Source: Sulfitobacter guttiformis
GTDB lineage: Bacteria; Pseudomonadota; Alphaproteobacteria; Rhodobacterales; Rhodobacteraceae
DNA length: 64,000 nt
Direction of reading: 5' to 3'
NCBI RefSeq assembly: GCF_003610455.1
Contig: NZ_RAQK01000002.1
Span: 310,001-374,000, forward strand
Below are positions 28,414 to 38,300 of this stretch, in pieces (positions within the stretch are counted from its first letter, which is position 1; every line of letters starts with the position of its first letter). A program made the translations under genes and the position numbers. The notes beneath the pieces are model-generated. The model saw only the letters and a program-made list of their open reading frames with translations, made no database searches and was not told where the DNA came from.

Positions 28414-29538
28414 TTACTTTCCCCTATTGCGGGGCAGTCGCGAAAGCGCCAATGCCAATGTCGAATAGACGACCACCAGCACCATCTGCGTTTGTATCGC
28501 TCCAGCCACATCCCGCGCAGAGGCACCCATCTGATCTACCGCGACAAAAGCGGAAATGGCCGTCGATGATGGAACCAGCAACGATAGCATGCGCAGTTGG
28601 TCCGGTATCATCTCGACTGGCCAAGAGATGCCCGAAAGAAAAAACAGGGGCATCCCGATCACCACGAGTAAAAACACCACCCCTTCGCGCCAAGGAATGG
28701 CCATCGCAATGGCAAAGCCCATTGCAATACAAGCACAGATGAATGGCACGGAGATCAACATCAGCGTCACAAAATCACCAGTGCGCGGGATACTGTAGAG
28801 ATACGGAATCAACATCTGCGTGAATGCAACCCAAACCATATACAGGGCGAAGTAGGCAGTGATCGTGGCCCATAAACGCACGCCCGTTGGTGCCCTGCGC
28901 CCTGCATGCAGCAGGCCAATCCCCATCAATAATGTCTGCTGCAAGATCAGGACAAAAGCCGCCGGAATCACATAGCTGGCATAGCCGCCCTGTGGATTGA
29001 AAACGGCCACGTTGGCTATAGCGACAGGCGAGAGCATCGTGCGGGCCACGCCATCATCGACGCCCAAAGCGGTGAGACGCGCGTAATTGACCTGCGCGCC
29101 CATTGTAGCTGCAACCGTGGCAATGGCCCTCATTACGTTTGAATAGATCAACAGATAGCTACCGTCACTATACGCGGCCACTGGTGCAGGACGGCCGGCA
29201 AGAATGTTTGCCTCGAAGCCCGCCGGAATAATGAGAATCCCGTAAACTTCGCGCCGGAAAAAGGCATCCCGCGCGGTTTCCATATCCGGCGCGGACATGG
29301 TCACATCGACCAAATCTGTTACGTTAATTTCACGTACAACAGTGCGGCTGGCGGTCGAGTTATCCTGATCAATGACGACCACGGGAACATCGCGCAAAAC
29401 TTCACCCACATAGGGCTGCGGATAAAGAACGCTGTAAATCAGAATGCCAACAATCATCGTAGACTTGGCACTGCTGTCAGCCAGCAGCGTTCCTATGACC
29501 CCGAAAACCTCGGCAAGGAAATGGCGCAGCTTTCTCAT
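28414..29538 (-). CDS. ABC-2 type exporter permease (YhhJ/YbhR-like), second
   Basis: 374 aa. One N-terminal membrane helix (ILIYSVLYPQPYVGEVLRDV area), a large periplasmic domain (about residues 45-170) and five or more C-terminal helices with the ABC-2 signature region. It should form half of an inner-membrane export channel. The start overlaps the stop of the preceding permease by ATGA. No ATP-binding gene occurs in this operon, so the energy source must be encoded elsewhere or be different. Confidence 0.88.
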   Translation of the reverse strand: MRKLRHFLAEVFGVIGTLLADSSAKSTMIVGILIYSVLYPQPYVGEVLRDVPVVVIDQDNSTASRTVVREINVTDLVDVTMSAPDMETARDAFFRREVYGILIIPAGFEANILAGRPAPVAAYSDGSYLLIYSNVMRAIATVAATMGAQVNYARLTALGVDDGVARTMLSPVAIANVAVFNPQGGYASYVIPAAFVLILQQTLLMGIGLLHAGRRAPTGVRLWATITAYFALYMVWVAFTQMLIPYLYSIPRTGDFVTLMLISVPFICACIAMGFAIAMAIPWREGVVFLLVVIGMPLFFLSGISWPVEMIPDQLRMLSLLVPSSTAISAFVAVDQMGASARDVAGAIQTQMVLVVVYSTLALALSRLPRNRGK

Positions 29539-30749
29539 GACTTATTCACCTGTTTTGTGACAGGGCCGATTTGAGAAGCCGGTATCTGAGTCATTGTCTT
29601 GCGCGTCATGACCCATAACAGGCTCGAGAAAACCAGAAGTTGGGCGAAAAGCCACGCCATAGTAGGTAAAGAATACTCTAGTGGCGCGCCCCGCAGGGTC
29701 TGGTCTGTCCGCAGTTGCAGGTACGGGGTCAGTGGTATGACCGCACCCCAGATCTGTGAAAAGAGCGTCATCCCAAAGCGGGGAAAGCTGACACCGGCAA
29801 ATCCGAAAGATGGCGCCACGATCAATCCCATCATCCCAAGGGCACCCGTCGTGTCTTTAGCAATCAGCGCGATCAGCGCGCCCATGGCCTGACACGTCAA
29901 GATGAACATGAAACCATTAAGAAAAAATACAAAAACATTGCCACGAAAGCTGGCATCAAAAACGTTGAACAATATTACATCCCCAAGCAGCAGGATGAAG
30001 GTGCCGACAAGAGTATAGGGCAGCAGTTTTCCCAATATTGCGCGGATTGGCGTTAGCGCAATCCGCTGAAGGCGTGGCATCCCGTTCGGGGAGTGGTGTT
30101 CACGTGAAAACGACAGAACCGCAGCGGCACAGATGAAAATCTGTAAGACAGTTGGCATAATCGCTGAAAGCAGAAACTGGATGTAATCGAGGGAGGGATT
30201 GAACAACGGGCTTTGCTGTACGGGAATTGGCGTGATCAAATCCAGTGCGCGATCGGAACCCACCCCCTTAGCCTCAAGTAGACGCAACGACACTCCCGCG
30301 GAGAAAGTCGAAACAGACGTATTCAGGCTGCGCCCGACAATGCCACCCGCCGTCAAGAACTGACTGTTGGAAAACACTACAACTTCGGGCCTTTGCCCCA
30401 GTAGAATATCATGTTCCAGCCCCGCAGGGATCATCAGGATCGCATAGGCACGTTGTGCCACCAGCGCCTGCCGCGCCTCGCTCAGCGATGAAAGTTGCTC
30501 GACGATTTCGACATCAGCCGATGCGTCGGCCATCCGCACGATCTGGCGGGACATCGTCGACGCATCAAGATCAACAACAGCTACGGGAAGATTGCGCGGC
30601 AAACCCGGCGCAAAAATCACTGCCAGCACAAGAAACAGGATTAGGGGCAGCGGCACCAACATAAACGCAAGCGCAGGCCGCCCCGCAATCTGGCGCAGCT
30701 CACGGCGCCAGATCCGTCTAAAACCGGGAGGAAGATGCGATGGGGTCAC
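29535..30749 (-). CDS. ABC-2 type exporter permease, first
   Basis: 404 aa with a GTG start at 30749, four bases after the HlyD gene stop. Layout as for its neighbour: N-terminal helix LAFMLVPLPLILFLVLAVIF (residues 27-46), an extracytoplasmic domain containing PVAVVDLDASTMSRQIVR, then a C-terminal bundle of helices. The C-terminal end is longer and polar. The two permeases probably pair as a heterodimer, as YbhS/YbhR do in E. coli. Confidence 0.88.
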   Translation of the reverse strand: MTPSHLPPGFRRIWRRELRQIAGRPALAFMLVPLPLILFLVLAVIFAPGLPRNLPVAVVDLDASTMSRQIVRMADASADVEIVEQLSSLSEARQALVAQRAYAILMIPAGLEHDILLGQRPEVVVFSNSQFLTAGGIVGRSLNTSVSTFSAGVSLRLLEAKGVGSDRALDLITPIPVQQSPLFNPSLDYIQFLLSAIMPTVLQIFICAAAVLSFSREHHSPNGMPRLQRIALTPIRAILGKLLPYTLVGTFILLLGDVILFNVFDASFRGNVFVFFLNGFMFILTCQAMGALIALIAKDTTGALGMMGLIVAPSFGFAGVSFPRFGMTLFSQIWGAVIPLTPYLQLRTDQTLRGAPLEYSLPTMAWLFAQLLVFSSLLWVMTRKTMTQIPASQIGPVTKQVNKS

Positions 30750-30753
30750 GGGA

Positions 30754-31752
30754 TCATTGACCGCTGCGCACTGTCGCGGGCCAATCCACCAAAACGCTCA
30801 TTCCGGGACGCAATCCCGCGACTGCTGCAACAGGGTCGGCTCGCACAGAAAACGTTCGCAGATCAAAGTCCCCCGTCGCTTTGGTCGCGCGCCAGTTGGC
30901 ATAACTGCCTTGGACATTGATTGATGTAATCACCGCGTCAATCTGCCCTGAACCATCGCCTAAAGCAGGAATACGCGCTTTTAGGGGCTGACCAACCTTC
31001 AGCCCCTCCAATAGATCTTCGCGCAGGTTAAACGTGAACCAAGCGTGGTCCACATCCACAACGGAAATTAATGGCGCACCTGCACTGAACAATTTGCCCA
31101 ATTCTGCTGTACGTGTCGTAACCTCACCGTCGATGGGAGACACTACGATCATTTCATCTACGCTGGCTTTCGTCTGTGAAACAGATGCTTCGGCTTGCTT
31201 TACCTGGGCATCAGACACGGCCTTTTGCTCAGGGCTTGCGCCGTTGCGCGACTGATCAAGGCTGGCCTGCGCTGCTGCTTGGGATTGAATGGCAGCAGTC
31301 AGGTTGTTGGCCGCCTGATCCAGCGATGCCTGCGATACAACAGCATCGCCTTGCAACTGGCTAACCCGGTCGAAGTTGCTTTGGGCCAGCGTCACACCTG
31401 AACGCGCCGATTCTAACTGGGCCTCAGCGGCGGCGATCGTTTCAGGACGGGTGGAGTAAGTAAGGTCGCGGTTGGCCCGGGCAACATCCAACGCTGCGCG
31501 TGCAGCGGCAAGTTGTGCATCCAGTGTCGCGCTTTGCATCCGTACAACAACATCTTTGGCTGCGACACGGTCCCCGACGCTGACGGGCGTTTCAGAAACG
31601 CGCGCCGAGATCATCGCTGACAAATCGATGCGCGTCGCTTCTACTTCGCCTTGCACAAGGTATGTCGCGGGTTGGCTCAGTGTCCAAACCAGATAACCTG
31701 CCACCGCAGCAACGGCGACCACTGAGACAACCGCGGATTTATTCAGTTTCAT
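30754..31752 (-). CDS. HlyD-family periplasmic adaptor (membrane fusion protein)
   Basis: 332 aa, anchored by a single N-terminal helix (VVSVVAVAAVAGYLVWTLS, residues 8-26). Then come a biotinyl-lipoyl-like half (VEATRIDLSAMISARVSETPVSVGDRV), a long alpha-helical hairpin rich in Ala, Gln and Ser (about 75-200), and the second half with SPIDGEVTTRTAELGKLFSAG. It would bridge the inner-membrane permeases to an outer-membrane channel. It is the first gene of a three-gene operon divergent from a TetR regulator. Confidence 0.92.
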   Translation of the reverse strand: MKLNKSAVVSVVAVAAVAGYLVWTLSQPATYLVQGEVEATRIDLSAMISARVSETPVSVGDRVAAKDVVVRMQSATLDAQLAAARAALDVARANRDLTYSTRPETIAAAEAQLESARSGVTLAQSNFDRVSQLQGDAVVSQASLDQAANNLTAAIQSQAAAQASLDQSRNGASPEQKAVSDAQVKQAEASVSQTKASVDEMIVVSPIDGEVTTRTAELGKLFSAGAPLISVVDVDHAWFTFNLREDLLEGLKVGQPLKARIPALGDGSGQIDAVITSINVQGSYANWRATKATGDFDLRTFSVRADPVAAVAGLRPGMSVLVDWPATVRSGQ

Positions 31753-31930
31753 TGGATATCCTTGACGTCGGTGATATTGGGAAAATACAGGTTTTTTTAA
31801 ATCAATAGCATCTTCCTGTCAATATTGAAAACCATCAGTCATGACGACGTGATCCACATGGGAAAAGGCCTTGCGCTTAGCTCTTGATTTGTGAAAATTT
31901 CAGTTTTTATAAAGTGAGAGAGGAGCGCCA

Positions 31931-32593
31931 ATGACAGAACAGAAAATGACCAAAGAAAAGCGGTCTCGTGGCCGTCCCACTGTGCGCACGGAGCAAGAAA
32001 CGCGTGCGCTATTGCTCACGGCAGCGGCCGACGTGTTCCTTAGCGAAGGGTACGCCGGAACAAGTATCGAAGCGGTTGCCCGTAGGGCGGGCATGTCGAC
32101 CAGAACGATCTACAAAACAGTTTCAAACAAGGCGAGCTTGTTCCGACTGGTCGCTGATAATGCTCTAGAGACAGGTATTGCACATCTCGATACGTCTTCA
32201 GATGCTACCAGCGTTGAAGGCGCTCTCTTCGCCCTGTCTCGTGCCTACGCCGATCTGGTTCTCAGTAACGCGGGCGTTTTGAATGCCCGAGCGGTATTCG
32301 CAGAGCAATCACAATTTCCGGAGTTCCGCGAAAACTACCTGTCGTCCATAAAGACTGTCGCCGATGCATTTGATCGCCGCTTCGTCGTGATTTTCTCTGA
32401 CTGCACAACGCTTCAGGAAAGAGACCTTTATGAAGCGGCTTCGCTGCTGCGCAGCATGATAAACGGCGCACAAAGGGAAGCCGTTCTTGACCCCGCTTAT
32501 GACGGCACGGCCGCTGCGATTTCAGCTTGGTCCGATACATGTACGAACTTTGCGCTGAGGGCGATGCGGAATACACAAGCGGCGAATGGTTAG
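31931..32593 (+). CDS. TetR/AcrR-family transcriptional regulator
   Basis: 220 aa. The DNA-binding domain is at residues 20-70 (TRALLLTAAADVFLSEGYAGTS, VARRAGMSTRTIYKTVSNKASLF), followed by a helical ligand domain. It is preceded by a GAGAGGAG ribosome site. It is divergent from the HlyD/ABC-2 operon with a 178-bp intergenic region, so it most likely represses that exporter until its substrate binds. Confidence 0.92.
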   Translation: MTEQKMTKEKRSRGRPTVRTEQETRALLLTAAADVFLSEGYAGTSIEAVARRAGMSTRTIYKTVSNKASLFRLVADNALETGIAHLDTSSDATSVEGALFALSRAYADLVLSNAGVLNARAVFAEQSQFPEFRENYLSSIKTVADAFDRRFVVIFSDCTTLQERDLYEAASLLRSMINGAQREAVLDPAYDGTAAAISAWSDTCTNFALRAMRNTQAANG

Positions 32594-32992
32594 GTTGCCA
32601 ACCGGCCTTGGTGCAGCAATCGGGTTGAGCATGAGTTCCCCCTACCCCCAGCGGATTTACCCTGCAGGCATGATCCGGGGTTTGCACGGTGAAGTGAGAC
32701 TCTGCAGGATGTGCGCACGGTCTTTGCCCACCGTAAAATGACAGACAATTTTTAAAATGACAGACAATTTTTCGCGCCAGAAGGCGCTAACCGCGCAATT
32801 TCCCTAAAACTCTTGTTTAGATGCGGCGTTTTGCACCCCTTCCCCTTCACCTTTGGCTTCGATGATTTAGGGTTTAGAAGCTTCCTCCGTTCTCCCGAGT
32901 GGGCCTGAAACGGCATCCCCGCTTTTTCCTAGACACGTTATATTCTGCTCTTGTGTCTGATCTTTGGCTTAGGTGTTTTTAGTAGTCAGGTT
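32594..32992. other. Convergent intergenic region with a tandem repeat
   Basis: 399 bases between the TetR gene and the end of the amide operon. It contains two perfect head-to-tail copies of a 19-bp unit (32735-32772), annotated separately. No gene or clear terminator is seen. Confidence 0.6.
32735..32772. repeat. Two perfect tandem copies of a 19-bp unit
   Basis: Unit AAAATGACAGACAATTTTT occupies 32735-32753 and again 32754-32772, without a mismatch or gap. Short TGACAG-type direct repeats occur near the ends of some transposons, but no transposase or opposite end is visible here, so the origin is open. Confidence 0.85.
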
Positions 32993-34777
32993 CTATTCGG
33001 CTTCAGCCACAAGATGCCCCTCTCCCAGAGACTTATAGCTGACTACAGCCGGAGACTGACCGATTGGCAAAATTGGGCTTTTGAGTTCGGCTGTGGAAAT
33101 GTCGCGCGGGGGGATGGGCCGGTCCGGGTCAGGGAACGGTGCGGCTGTGATAAGTTTTCGGGTGTAGGAGTGCTGCGGATTGCCAAAAACCTGGGCACTT
33201 GATCCGATTTCGACGATCTGTCCAAGATACATGACTGCGACGCGGTCTGCGAAATTTTCGACCACAGCCATATCATGCGAAATAAACAGATAGGACATGC
33301 CGAACTCTGCCTTCAACTCTTGTAGAAGGTCCAGAACGGTCGCCTGCACCGACACGTCGAGCGCCGAGACGCTCTCGTCCGCGATGATCAGTTTGGGATT
33401 GAGCGCGAGGGCGCGGGCAATACAGATACGCTGGCGTTGGCCGCCTGAAAACTCATGCGGGTAGCGGTCAAGTGCGTCTGCCCCTAGCCCGACCCGCTCG
33501 AATAATTCCGCCGCGCGGGCGGTGCGGCTTTTGGCGGTGCCGACACCGTGGATAACTAAGGGCTCGCGCACCAGATCCCCGACAGTCATACGGCCATTGA
33601 GGGCTGCCATCGGATCCTGAAAGACCATTTGCATCACGCGAGTATTGGCAAGCTGGGCGCTGCGGTCCCGCATTACCGGCCTGCCTTCGAACGTGATGAC
33701 ACCCTGATGCGGAACAAGCCCCGTCAACGCACGTGCTACTGTAGATTTTCCGCAGCCACTTTCGCCTACCACGGCAAATGTCTCGCCGTGGAAGATGTCG
33801 AAGTTTATTTTCTCTACCGCGTATACACGGGCTTGGACACGGTCAAAGATTCCGCCGCGCAAATCGTAAGTAACGCGCAAGTCCCTCACCGAAACCAGCG
33901 GGCGGCTGGCGGTGTCGACCGTACTTGGGCGTCCCTGCCCCATACGCGGCACACTGGACAAAAGCTGTTGCGTGTAGGGCTGCTGTGGTGCGTTGAACAA
34001 ACTGCGCACCGGTGCCTCCTCGACGCAGCGGCCTTTCTGCATCACCAGTACGCGGTCAGCCATCTGCGCGACTACGCCCATGTCATGGGTGATCAGGATC
34101 AGCGCCATCCCCAAGTCTGTCGCCAGATCACGCAGCAGGTCGAGCACCTCGCGCTGCACAGTCACATCCAGCGCTGTTGTTGGCTCGTCTGCGATCATCA
34201 CATCAGGACGCAGGGCAATAGCAATTGCGATCACCACACGCTGGCGCATACCGCCCGATAATTCATGGGGGTATTGTTTCAACCTGCGTTCAGGCTCGGT
34301 TAGGCGAACGGCTTTTAGAGCCTCAAGAGCGCGGGTGCGTGCTGCGCGGGCCGGCATCGGCTCATGGGCGCGTATCGCCTCGGTCAGCTGATCACCGATC
34401 CGCATGACCGGATTCAGCGCCGTCATCGGTTCCTGAAATATCATTGCGATCCGGTCACCGCGCAGGCGCTGCAGGCGGGTCTCAGAGATCTTTGTCAGAT
34501 CGTGCCCGCCGAACAGAATTTCGCCACCAGCAACATGCACGGCAGGCGGCGGCAACAATCCCATAATCGCAAGCGAAGTTAACGATTTTCCAGATCCGCT
34601 TTCGCCCGCAATCGCCAATGTCTCGCCACGTTTCAAATCAAAGCTGAGATTCTGAACCAGCGGCACGATACCGGTCTGTGTCCGCACCGAAATATCTAGG
34701 TTACGCACGGATAGGACTAGGGGCTGGTCATCGGTGGCCACAGGGGCCACCGATGTTGTCTGGTGCTGCATGCTCAT
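32993..34777 (-). CDS. Dipeptide/oligopeptide-type ABC importer, fused double ATPase (DppD-DppF type)
   Basis: 594 aa from ATG 34777, overlapping the amidase stop by ATGA; a longer in-frame start at 34909 would run 130 bases into that gene. Two full ABC cassettes in one chain: first, Walker A GESGSGKS, signature LSGGMRQR, Walker B MIADEPTTALD; second, GESGCGKS, FSGGQRQR, IIADESVSALD. It resembles GsiA-type fused ATPases. It powers the two permeases encoded upstream in the same operon. Last gene of the unit. Confidence 0.95.
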   Translation of the reverse strand: MSMQHQTTSVAPVATDDQPLVLSVRNLDISVRTQTGIVPLVQNLSFDLKRGETLAIAGESGSGKSLTSLAIMGLLPPPAVHVAGGEILFGGHDLTKISETRLQRLRGDRIAMIFQEPMTALNPVMRIGDQLTEAIRAHEPMPARAARTRALEALKAVRLTEPERRLKQYPHELSGGMRQRVVIAIAIALRPDVMIADEPTTALDVTVQREVLDLLRDLATDLGMALILITHDMGVVAQMADRVLVMQKGRCVEEAPVRSLFNAPQQPYTQQLLSSVPRMGQGRPSTVDTASRPLVSVRDLRVTYDLRGGIFDRVQARVYAVEKINFDIFHGETFAVVGESGCGKSTVARALTGLVPHQGVITFEGRPVMRDRSAQLANTRVMQMVFQDPMAALNGRMTVGDLVREPLVIHGVGTAKSRTARAAELFERVGLGADALDRYPHEFSGGQRQRICIARALALNPKLIIADESVSALDVSVQATVLDLLQELKAEFGMSYLFISHDMAVVENFADRVAVMYLGQIVEIGSSAQVFGNPQHSYTRKLITAAPFPDPDRPIPPRDISTAELKSPILPIGQSPAVVSYKSLGEGHLVAEAE

Positions 34778-35721
34778 TCGAACACGCACCGCGGGAAGTA
34801 GAACGATACAACCCAGTTGGGCATATCCACGATCTCGGAGATGCGCAGATCTCCACAGGTCGAGACCAGCATATAAGCCTCTTCCGCCGCCAACCCTTGG
34901 GTTTTGCACAGCAGATCAACCATCTGGCTCACGGCCTCGCGGGCGCCACTCATCAGGTCGGGACCAATACCGGTTGTGACCTCATAACCCTTGGCATCCA
35001 AATGGTTGGTCACCGGACCCGGTGTCGTGAAGCGCGGCATTTTCAGCTGCGCATCCTTAACAAGATCAAGCGTCACCGTGGCGTCCATCGGGCTTTCGAT
35101 GGCTGTACCGCAGACTTCGCCGTCACCTTGGGCAGCATGGGTATCTCCGATGGAAAACAGCGCGCCTGTTACTTCAACTGGCAGGTACAGCGTTGTGCCT
35201 GCCGCCAGATCGCGGATGTCGAGGTTCCCGCCCACACGGCGCGGCGGCACGATTGAATGCAGCCCCGGCTCGGCTAACGCGCAGCCAATGGTACCTGCAA
35301 ACGGCTTGAGAGGGACGCGCCCGTTCTTGCCGAACAAGGCAGGTGCCAGTGTATCAGGATCGTATTTCCAGATGGTGAGGGCGGGATCCGTGAATTGATC
35401 CGACAACAACCCGAAACCGGGGATATTCGCAGTCCAGCCAAAGCCGGAAGGCGCAAACCCTTCGATCGTAATCTTTAGCGCATCGCCGGGCTCTGCCCCT
35501 TCGACATAGACGGGCCCGGACACCGGATTGATCTTACCGAAATCGAGTGTCGCCACATCTGCCACGGTACTGTCAGGGGTCAGCTGACCCGCTGAGCTGT
35601 CATGGCATTTGAACTCTATGGTTTCGCCCGGTGCTACCGTGATGGCCGGGACAAACGAGTTGTCCCAGCCAAAATGGTGGCTTGCGCCGTGGATCGTGTA
35701 GTTAGGGCATTTATTGCACAT
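34774..35721 (-). CDS. Acetamidase/formamidase family protein
   Basis: 315 aa if started at ATG 35721 (MCNKCPNYTIHG); an in-frame start at 35742 is also possible. Both overlap the end of the binding-protein gene. Family pattern: HHFGWDNSFVPAITVAPGETIEFKC, FGKINPVSGPVYVEGAEPGDAL, LYLPVEVTGALFSIGDTHAAQGDGEVCGTAIE with the metal-site residues, and LVSTCGDLRISEIVDMP. Members hydrolyse formamide, acetamide or related small amides to ammonia and acid in the cytosol. Located between the solute-binding protein and the ATPase of an importer, it probably acts on the imported compound. Confidence 0.92.
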   Translation of the reverse strand: MCNKCPNYTIHGASHHFGWDNSFVPAITVAPGETIEFKCHDSSAGQLTPDSTVADVATLDFGKINPVSGPVYVEGAEPGDALKITIEGFAPSGFGWTANIPGFGLLSDQFTDPALTIWKYDPDTLAPALFGKNGRVPLKPFAGTIGCALAEPGLHSIVPPRRVGGNLDIRDLAAGTTLYLPVEVTGALFSIGDTHAAQGDGEVCGTAIESPMDATVTLDLVKDAQLKMPRFTTPGPVTNHLDAKGYEVTTGIGPDLMSGAREAVSQMVDLLCKTQGLAAEEAYMLVSTCGDLRISEIVDMPNWVVSFYFPRCVFE

Positions 35722-37351
35722 CGTTAACCCAGACATAGTCATAGTTCACAGGGATCGAGACCGGATCGACATAGAGCTTGTCGTCGCCCCCCATACGCTC
35801 TGACTTCATGGTGTAGCGCTGCTCGTTGAACACAGGCACCCATGGCGCGTCTTCCATGACTTTCATGTAAACGTCCGACCACATCTGCAAACGCTCTTCC
35901 ACCTTCGCAGGGTCTGTCATGCTGTCTGCCTCAACGGCCATCGCATCAGCCTCTGAGTTACAGTACCACGACCAGTTCCAACCGCCCTGAACCGCACCGT
36001 CACACCCTAGAATCGGGCCATAAAAGTTTGACGCATCAGGAAAATCAGCAATCCATGCCATGCCGCCGGACCAGATCATCGGCGCTTGATCTTCTTCACC
36101 ACCTGCGGCGATGACACTGGCCTGAGCAAGCGACTGGATCGACGCCTTGATGCCGATCTTGGCCAGATCCTGTTGGATTGCCTGTGCAATGCGCGGGTTA
36201 GGGTCAGTGTTCATCACGAAAAGCTCTGTCTCGAAACCGTCCGCGAAACCGGCGTTTGCCAGCAACTCCATAGCAGCATCAGGGTCGTAGGCGTATCCTT
36301 CATAGCCTTCGGTGTAGCCCGGCATCGACGGCGGCAGCGGCTGGTTGGCGGGGACAGCACGGCCATTGATTACTTGGGTGATACGCTCTTTGTTGATGGC
36401 CATGTTGACCGCCTTGCGCACATCGACGTTGTCGAAGGGCGGCATTTTGACGTTCAGGGTGATATAGCCGGTATGCAGCTGACCGCCTTCGATCACGCGC
36501 GCAGCCTGCGCCGGGTCGCTCATGACTTCCTGAAACTTGGCTGGTGGAATACCGTCACCCGGCACATCGACCTCGCCATTTTGTAGACGCAGCAAGGCAA
36601 CAATCGGCTCCTGCCCAACTTCGAAAGTTACACTGTCCAGATAGGGCAGACCTGCGCGCCAGTAGTCGGCGTTCTTCTCGAAAACCAGCTTTTGACCAAT
36701 GGTCCAATCCGCAAGTTTGAACGCGCCGGTGCCCATCGCCGTCTTGCCAAAGTCTGCCCCGGCTTCCTCAACTGCTTCTTTCGCGACCACTGAAGCAAAG
36801 TTCAAACCCATGACGTGGAGGAATGTCGCATCGGGGCGCGACAGGGTAATCTCGACCGTAAGATCGTCGATGACCTTCACGCCCGACAGCGTCTCGCTTT
36901 CGCCAGCGGAGATGGCATCATATCCCGCGATCGAGCCAAAGAAACCTGCACCCGGGCTTTGGGTTGTCGGGTTTGTCACACGGTCGAGCGAATATTTCAC
37001 ATCATCCGCTGTCATCACGCGGCCATTGTGGAATTTGACGCCTTCGCGAAGCTTGAACGTGAAAACCATCCCGTCATCCGAGATTTCATAGCTTTCGGCC
37101 AGACCGGCGCGCAGCTCGGTTGTTCCGGGCTCGTAGTCCATCAAGCCGTCGTACAGCGATTTGATCATCGACCAGTTCTGCCAGTCATAGCCAATCGCAG
37201 GATCGAGGGTGGCCACATCATCTTTGTAGGTAATGGTGATGTTGCCGCCAGATTTGGCGTTGGGATCAAGGCCGGAATGGCCATCGGCAGTCGCAAATTG
37301 GGGCAGCCCGAGGGCCGCAACGAGGGCCGAAGTTGTAAGCAGTTTCTTCAT
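35711..37351 (-). CDS. ABC transporter substrate-binding protein, family 5 (DppA/OppA type)
   Basis: 546 aa. A cleavable signal peptide (MKKLLTTSALVAALGLPQFATA) sends it to the periplasm. The family 5 fold is seen in TITYKDDVATLDPAIGYDWQNWSMIKSLYDGL, the GVKFHNGRVMTADDVKYSLDR signature and FEKNADYWRAGLPYLDSV. It delivers a peptide, opine or amide-like ligand to the permeases. In an operon with AmiC/AmiR and an amidase, the ligand is likely an amide rather than a simple dipeptide (inference). Confidence 0.94.
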   Translation of the reverse strand: MKKLLTTSALVAALGLPQFATADGHSGLDPNAKSGGNITITYKDDVATLDPAIGYDWQNWSMIKSLYDGLMDYEPGTTELRAGLAESYEISDDGMVFTFKLREGVKFHNGRVMTADDVKYSLDRVTNPTTQSPGAGFFGSIAGYDAISAGESETLSGVKVIDDLTVEITLSRPDATFLHVMGLNFASVVAKEAVEEAGADFGKTAMGTGAFKLADWTIGQKLVFEKNADYWRAGLPYLDSVTFEVGQEPIVALLRLQNGEVDVPGDGIPPAKFQEVMSDPAQAARVIEGGQLHTGYITLNVKMPPFDNVDVRKAVNMAINKERITQVINGRAVPANQPLPPSMPGYTEGYEGYAYDPDAAMELLANAGFADGFETELFVMNTDPNPRIAQAIQQDLAKIGIKASIQSLAQASVIAAGGEEDQAPMIWSGGMAWIADFPDASNFYGPILGCDGAVQGGWNWSWYCNSEADAMAVEADSMTDPAKVEERLQMWSDVYMKVMEDAPWVPVFNEQRYTMKSERMGGDDKLYVDPVSIPVNYDYVWVNDVQ

Positions 37352-37379
37352 TCTGGTTTACTCCTGTTGGGTTGGTAGT

Positions 37380-38300
37380 TTAGCGGACCTTGATCCGCGG
37401 GTCGGCAAAAAGGGACGCGATATCCGCGACCAAATTGCCAATGACGATGGCGCATGCTGAGACCAGCGTGACGCCCATAATGATCGGAATATCGACGCGC
37501 TGGATCGCTTGCCACGCGAGCTGCCCGATGCCGGGCCAGCCGAAGACAGACTCAACGACAACGATGCCACTCATGAAGATCCCTACATCAATACCGATCA
37601 TTGCGATGATCGGCAGGATTGCATTGGGCAGTGCGTGGCGCAGCAACACGCGCATCCGGCCCAGCCCCTTTGCGCGTGCCGTGCGAATGAAATCCTGACG
37701 CAGCACATCAATCATCGAGGACCGCATCATCCGGCTGTACCAACCCGCCCCGAGTATCCCCAGAGTGACTGACGGCAGCACCATATGCGAGATTGTGCCG
37801 TAACCGCCAATCGGGAACCACTGGAGTTGAACCGCAAAGACGTAGAGCATCAGCAGACCAACCACGAATTGGGGCGCCGACACACCGACAAAGCTGACCA
37901 TCATCAGTGCATTGTCTGTCGAGGTTCCGCGCCGCAGCGCCGCAATCACGCCCATGGTGATCCCCAGTACAAGCTCGCACACGATTGCGCCCAGCATCAG
38001 CAACAAGGAGGCCGGCAACCGCGATGCAATCAGCGCGCTCACTTCTGTCTTTTGCAAGTAAGAACGGCCAAGGTCGCCCTGAACAAGATTTCCAAGGTAC
38101 CGCAAGTATTGGACTACAAATGGTTGATCGAGGCCAAGCTGTGCGCGAATATTGGCAACAGTCTCGGGTGTGGCAGAACGGCCCGCAATCTGGCGCACGG
38201 GATCGGCGGGCAGCAGATAGAGTAGCGCAAATGTGATAAACGTTACCCCTAGCAGGATCAGCATTGACTGGATCAGGCGTTTGACGATGAAAGCAAGCAT
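37380..38300 (-). CDS. ABC transporter permease (DppB type)
   Basis: 306 aa with six membrane helices; N-terminal VKRLIQSMLILLGVTFITFALLYLLPADPVRQI is typical of DppB/OppB. The EAA loop region is RTARAKGLGRMRVLLRHALPNAILPII. Its start overlaps the stop of the DppC-type gene by one base. It forms the importer channel with that partner. Confidence 0.95.
   Translation of the reverse strand: MLAFIVKRLIQSMLILLGVTFITFALLYLLPADPVRQIAGRSATPETVANIRAQLGLDQPFVVQYLRYLGNLVQGDLGRSYLQKTEVSALIASRLPASLLLMLGAIVCELVLGITMGVIAALRRGTSTDNALMMVSFVGVSAPQFVVGLLMLYVFAVQLQWFPIGGYGTISHMVLPSVTLGILGAGWYSRMMRSSMIDVLRQDFIRTARAKGLGRMRVLLRHALPNAILPIIAMIGIDVGIFMSGIVVVESVFGWPGIGQLAWQAIQRVDIPIIMGVTLVSACAIVIGNLVADIASLFADPRIKVR

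Noticed and set aside
36086..36586. 166-codon plus-strand frame inside the substrate-binding protein gene
   Set aside because: Antisense shadow of a well-supported family 5 binding protein.
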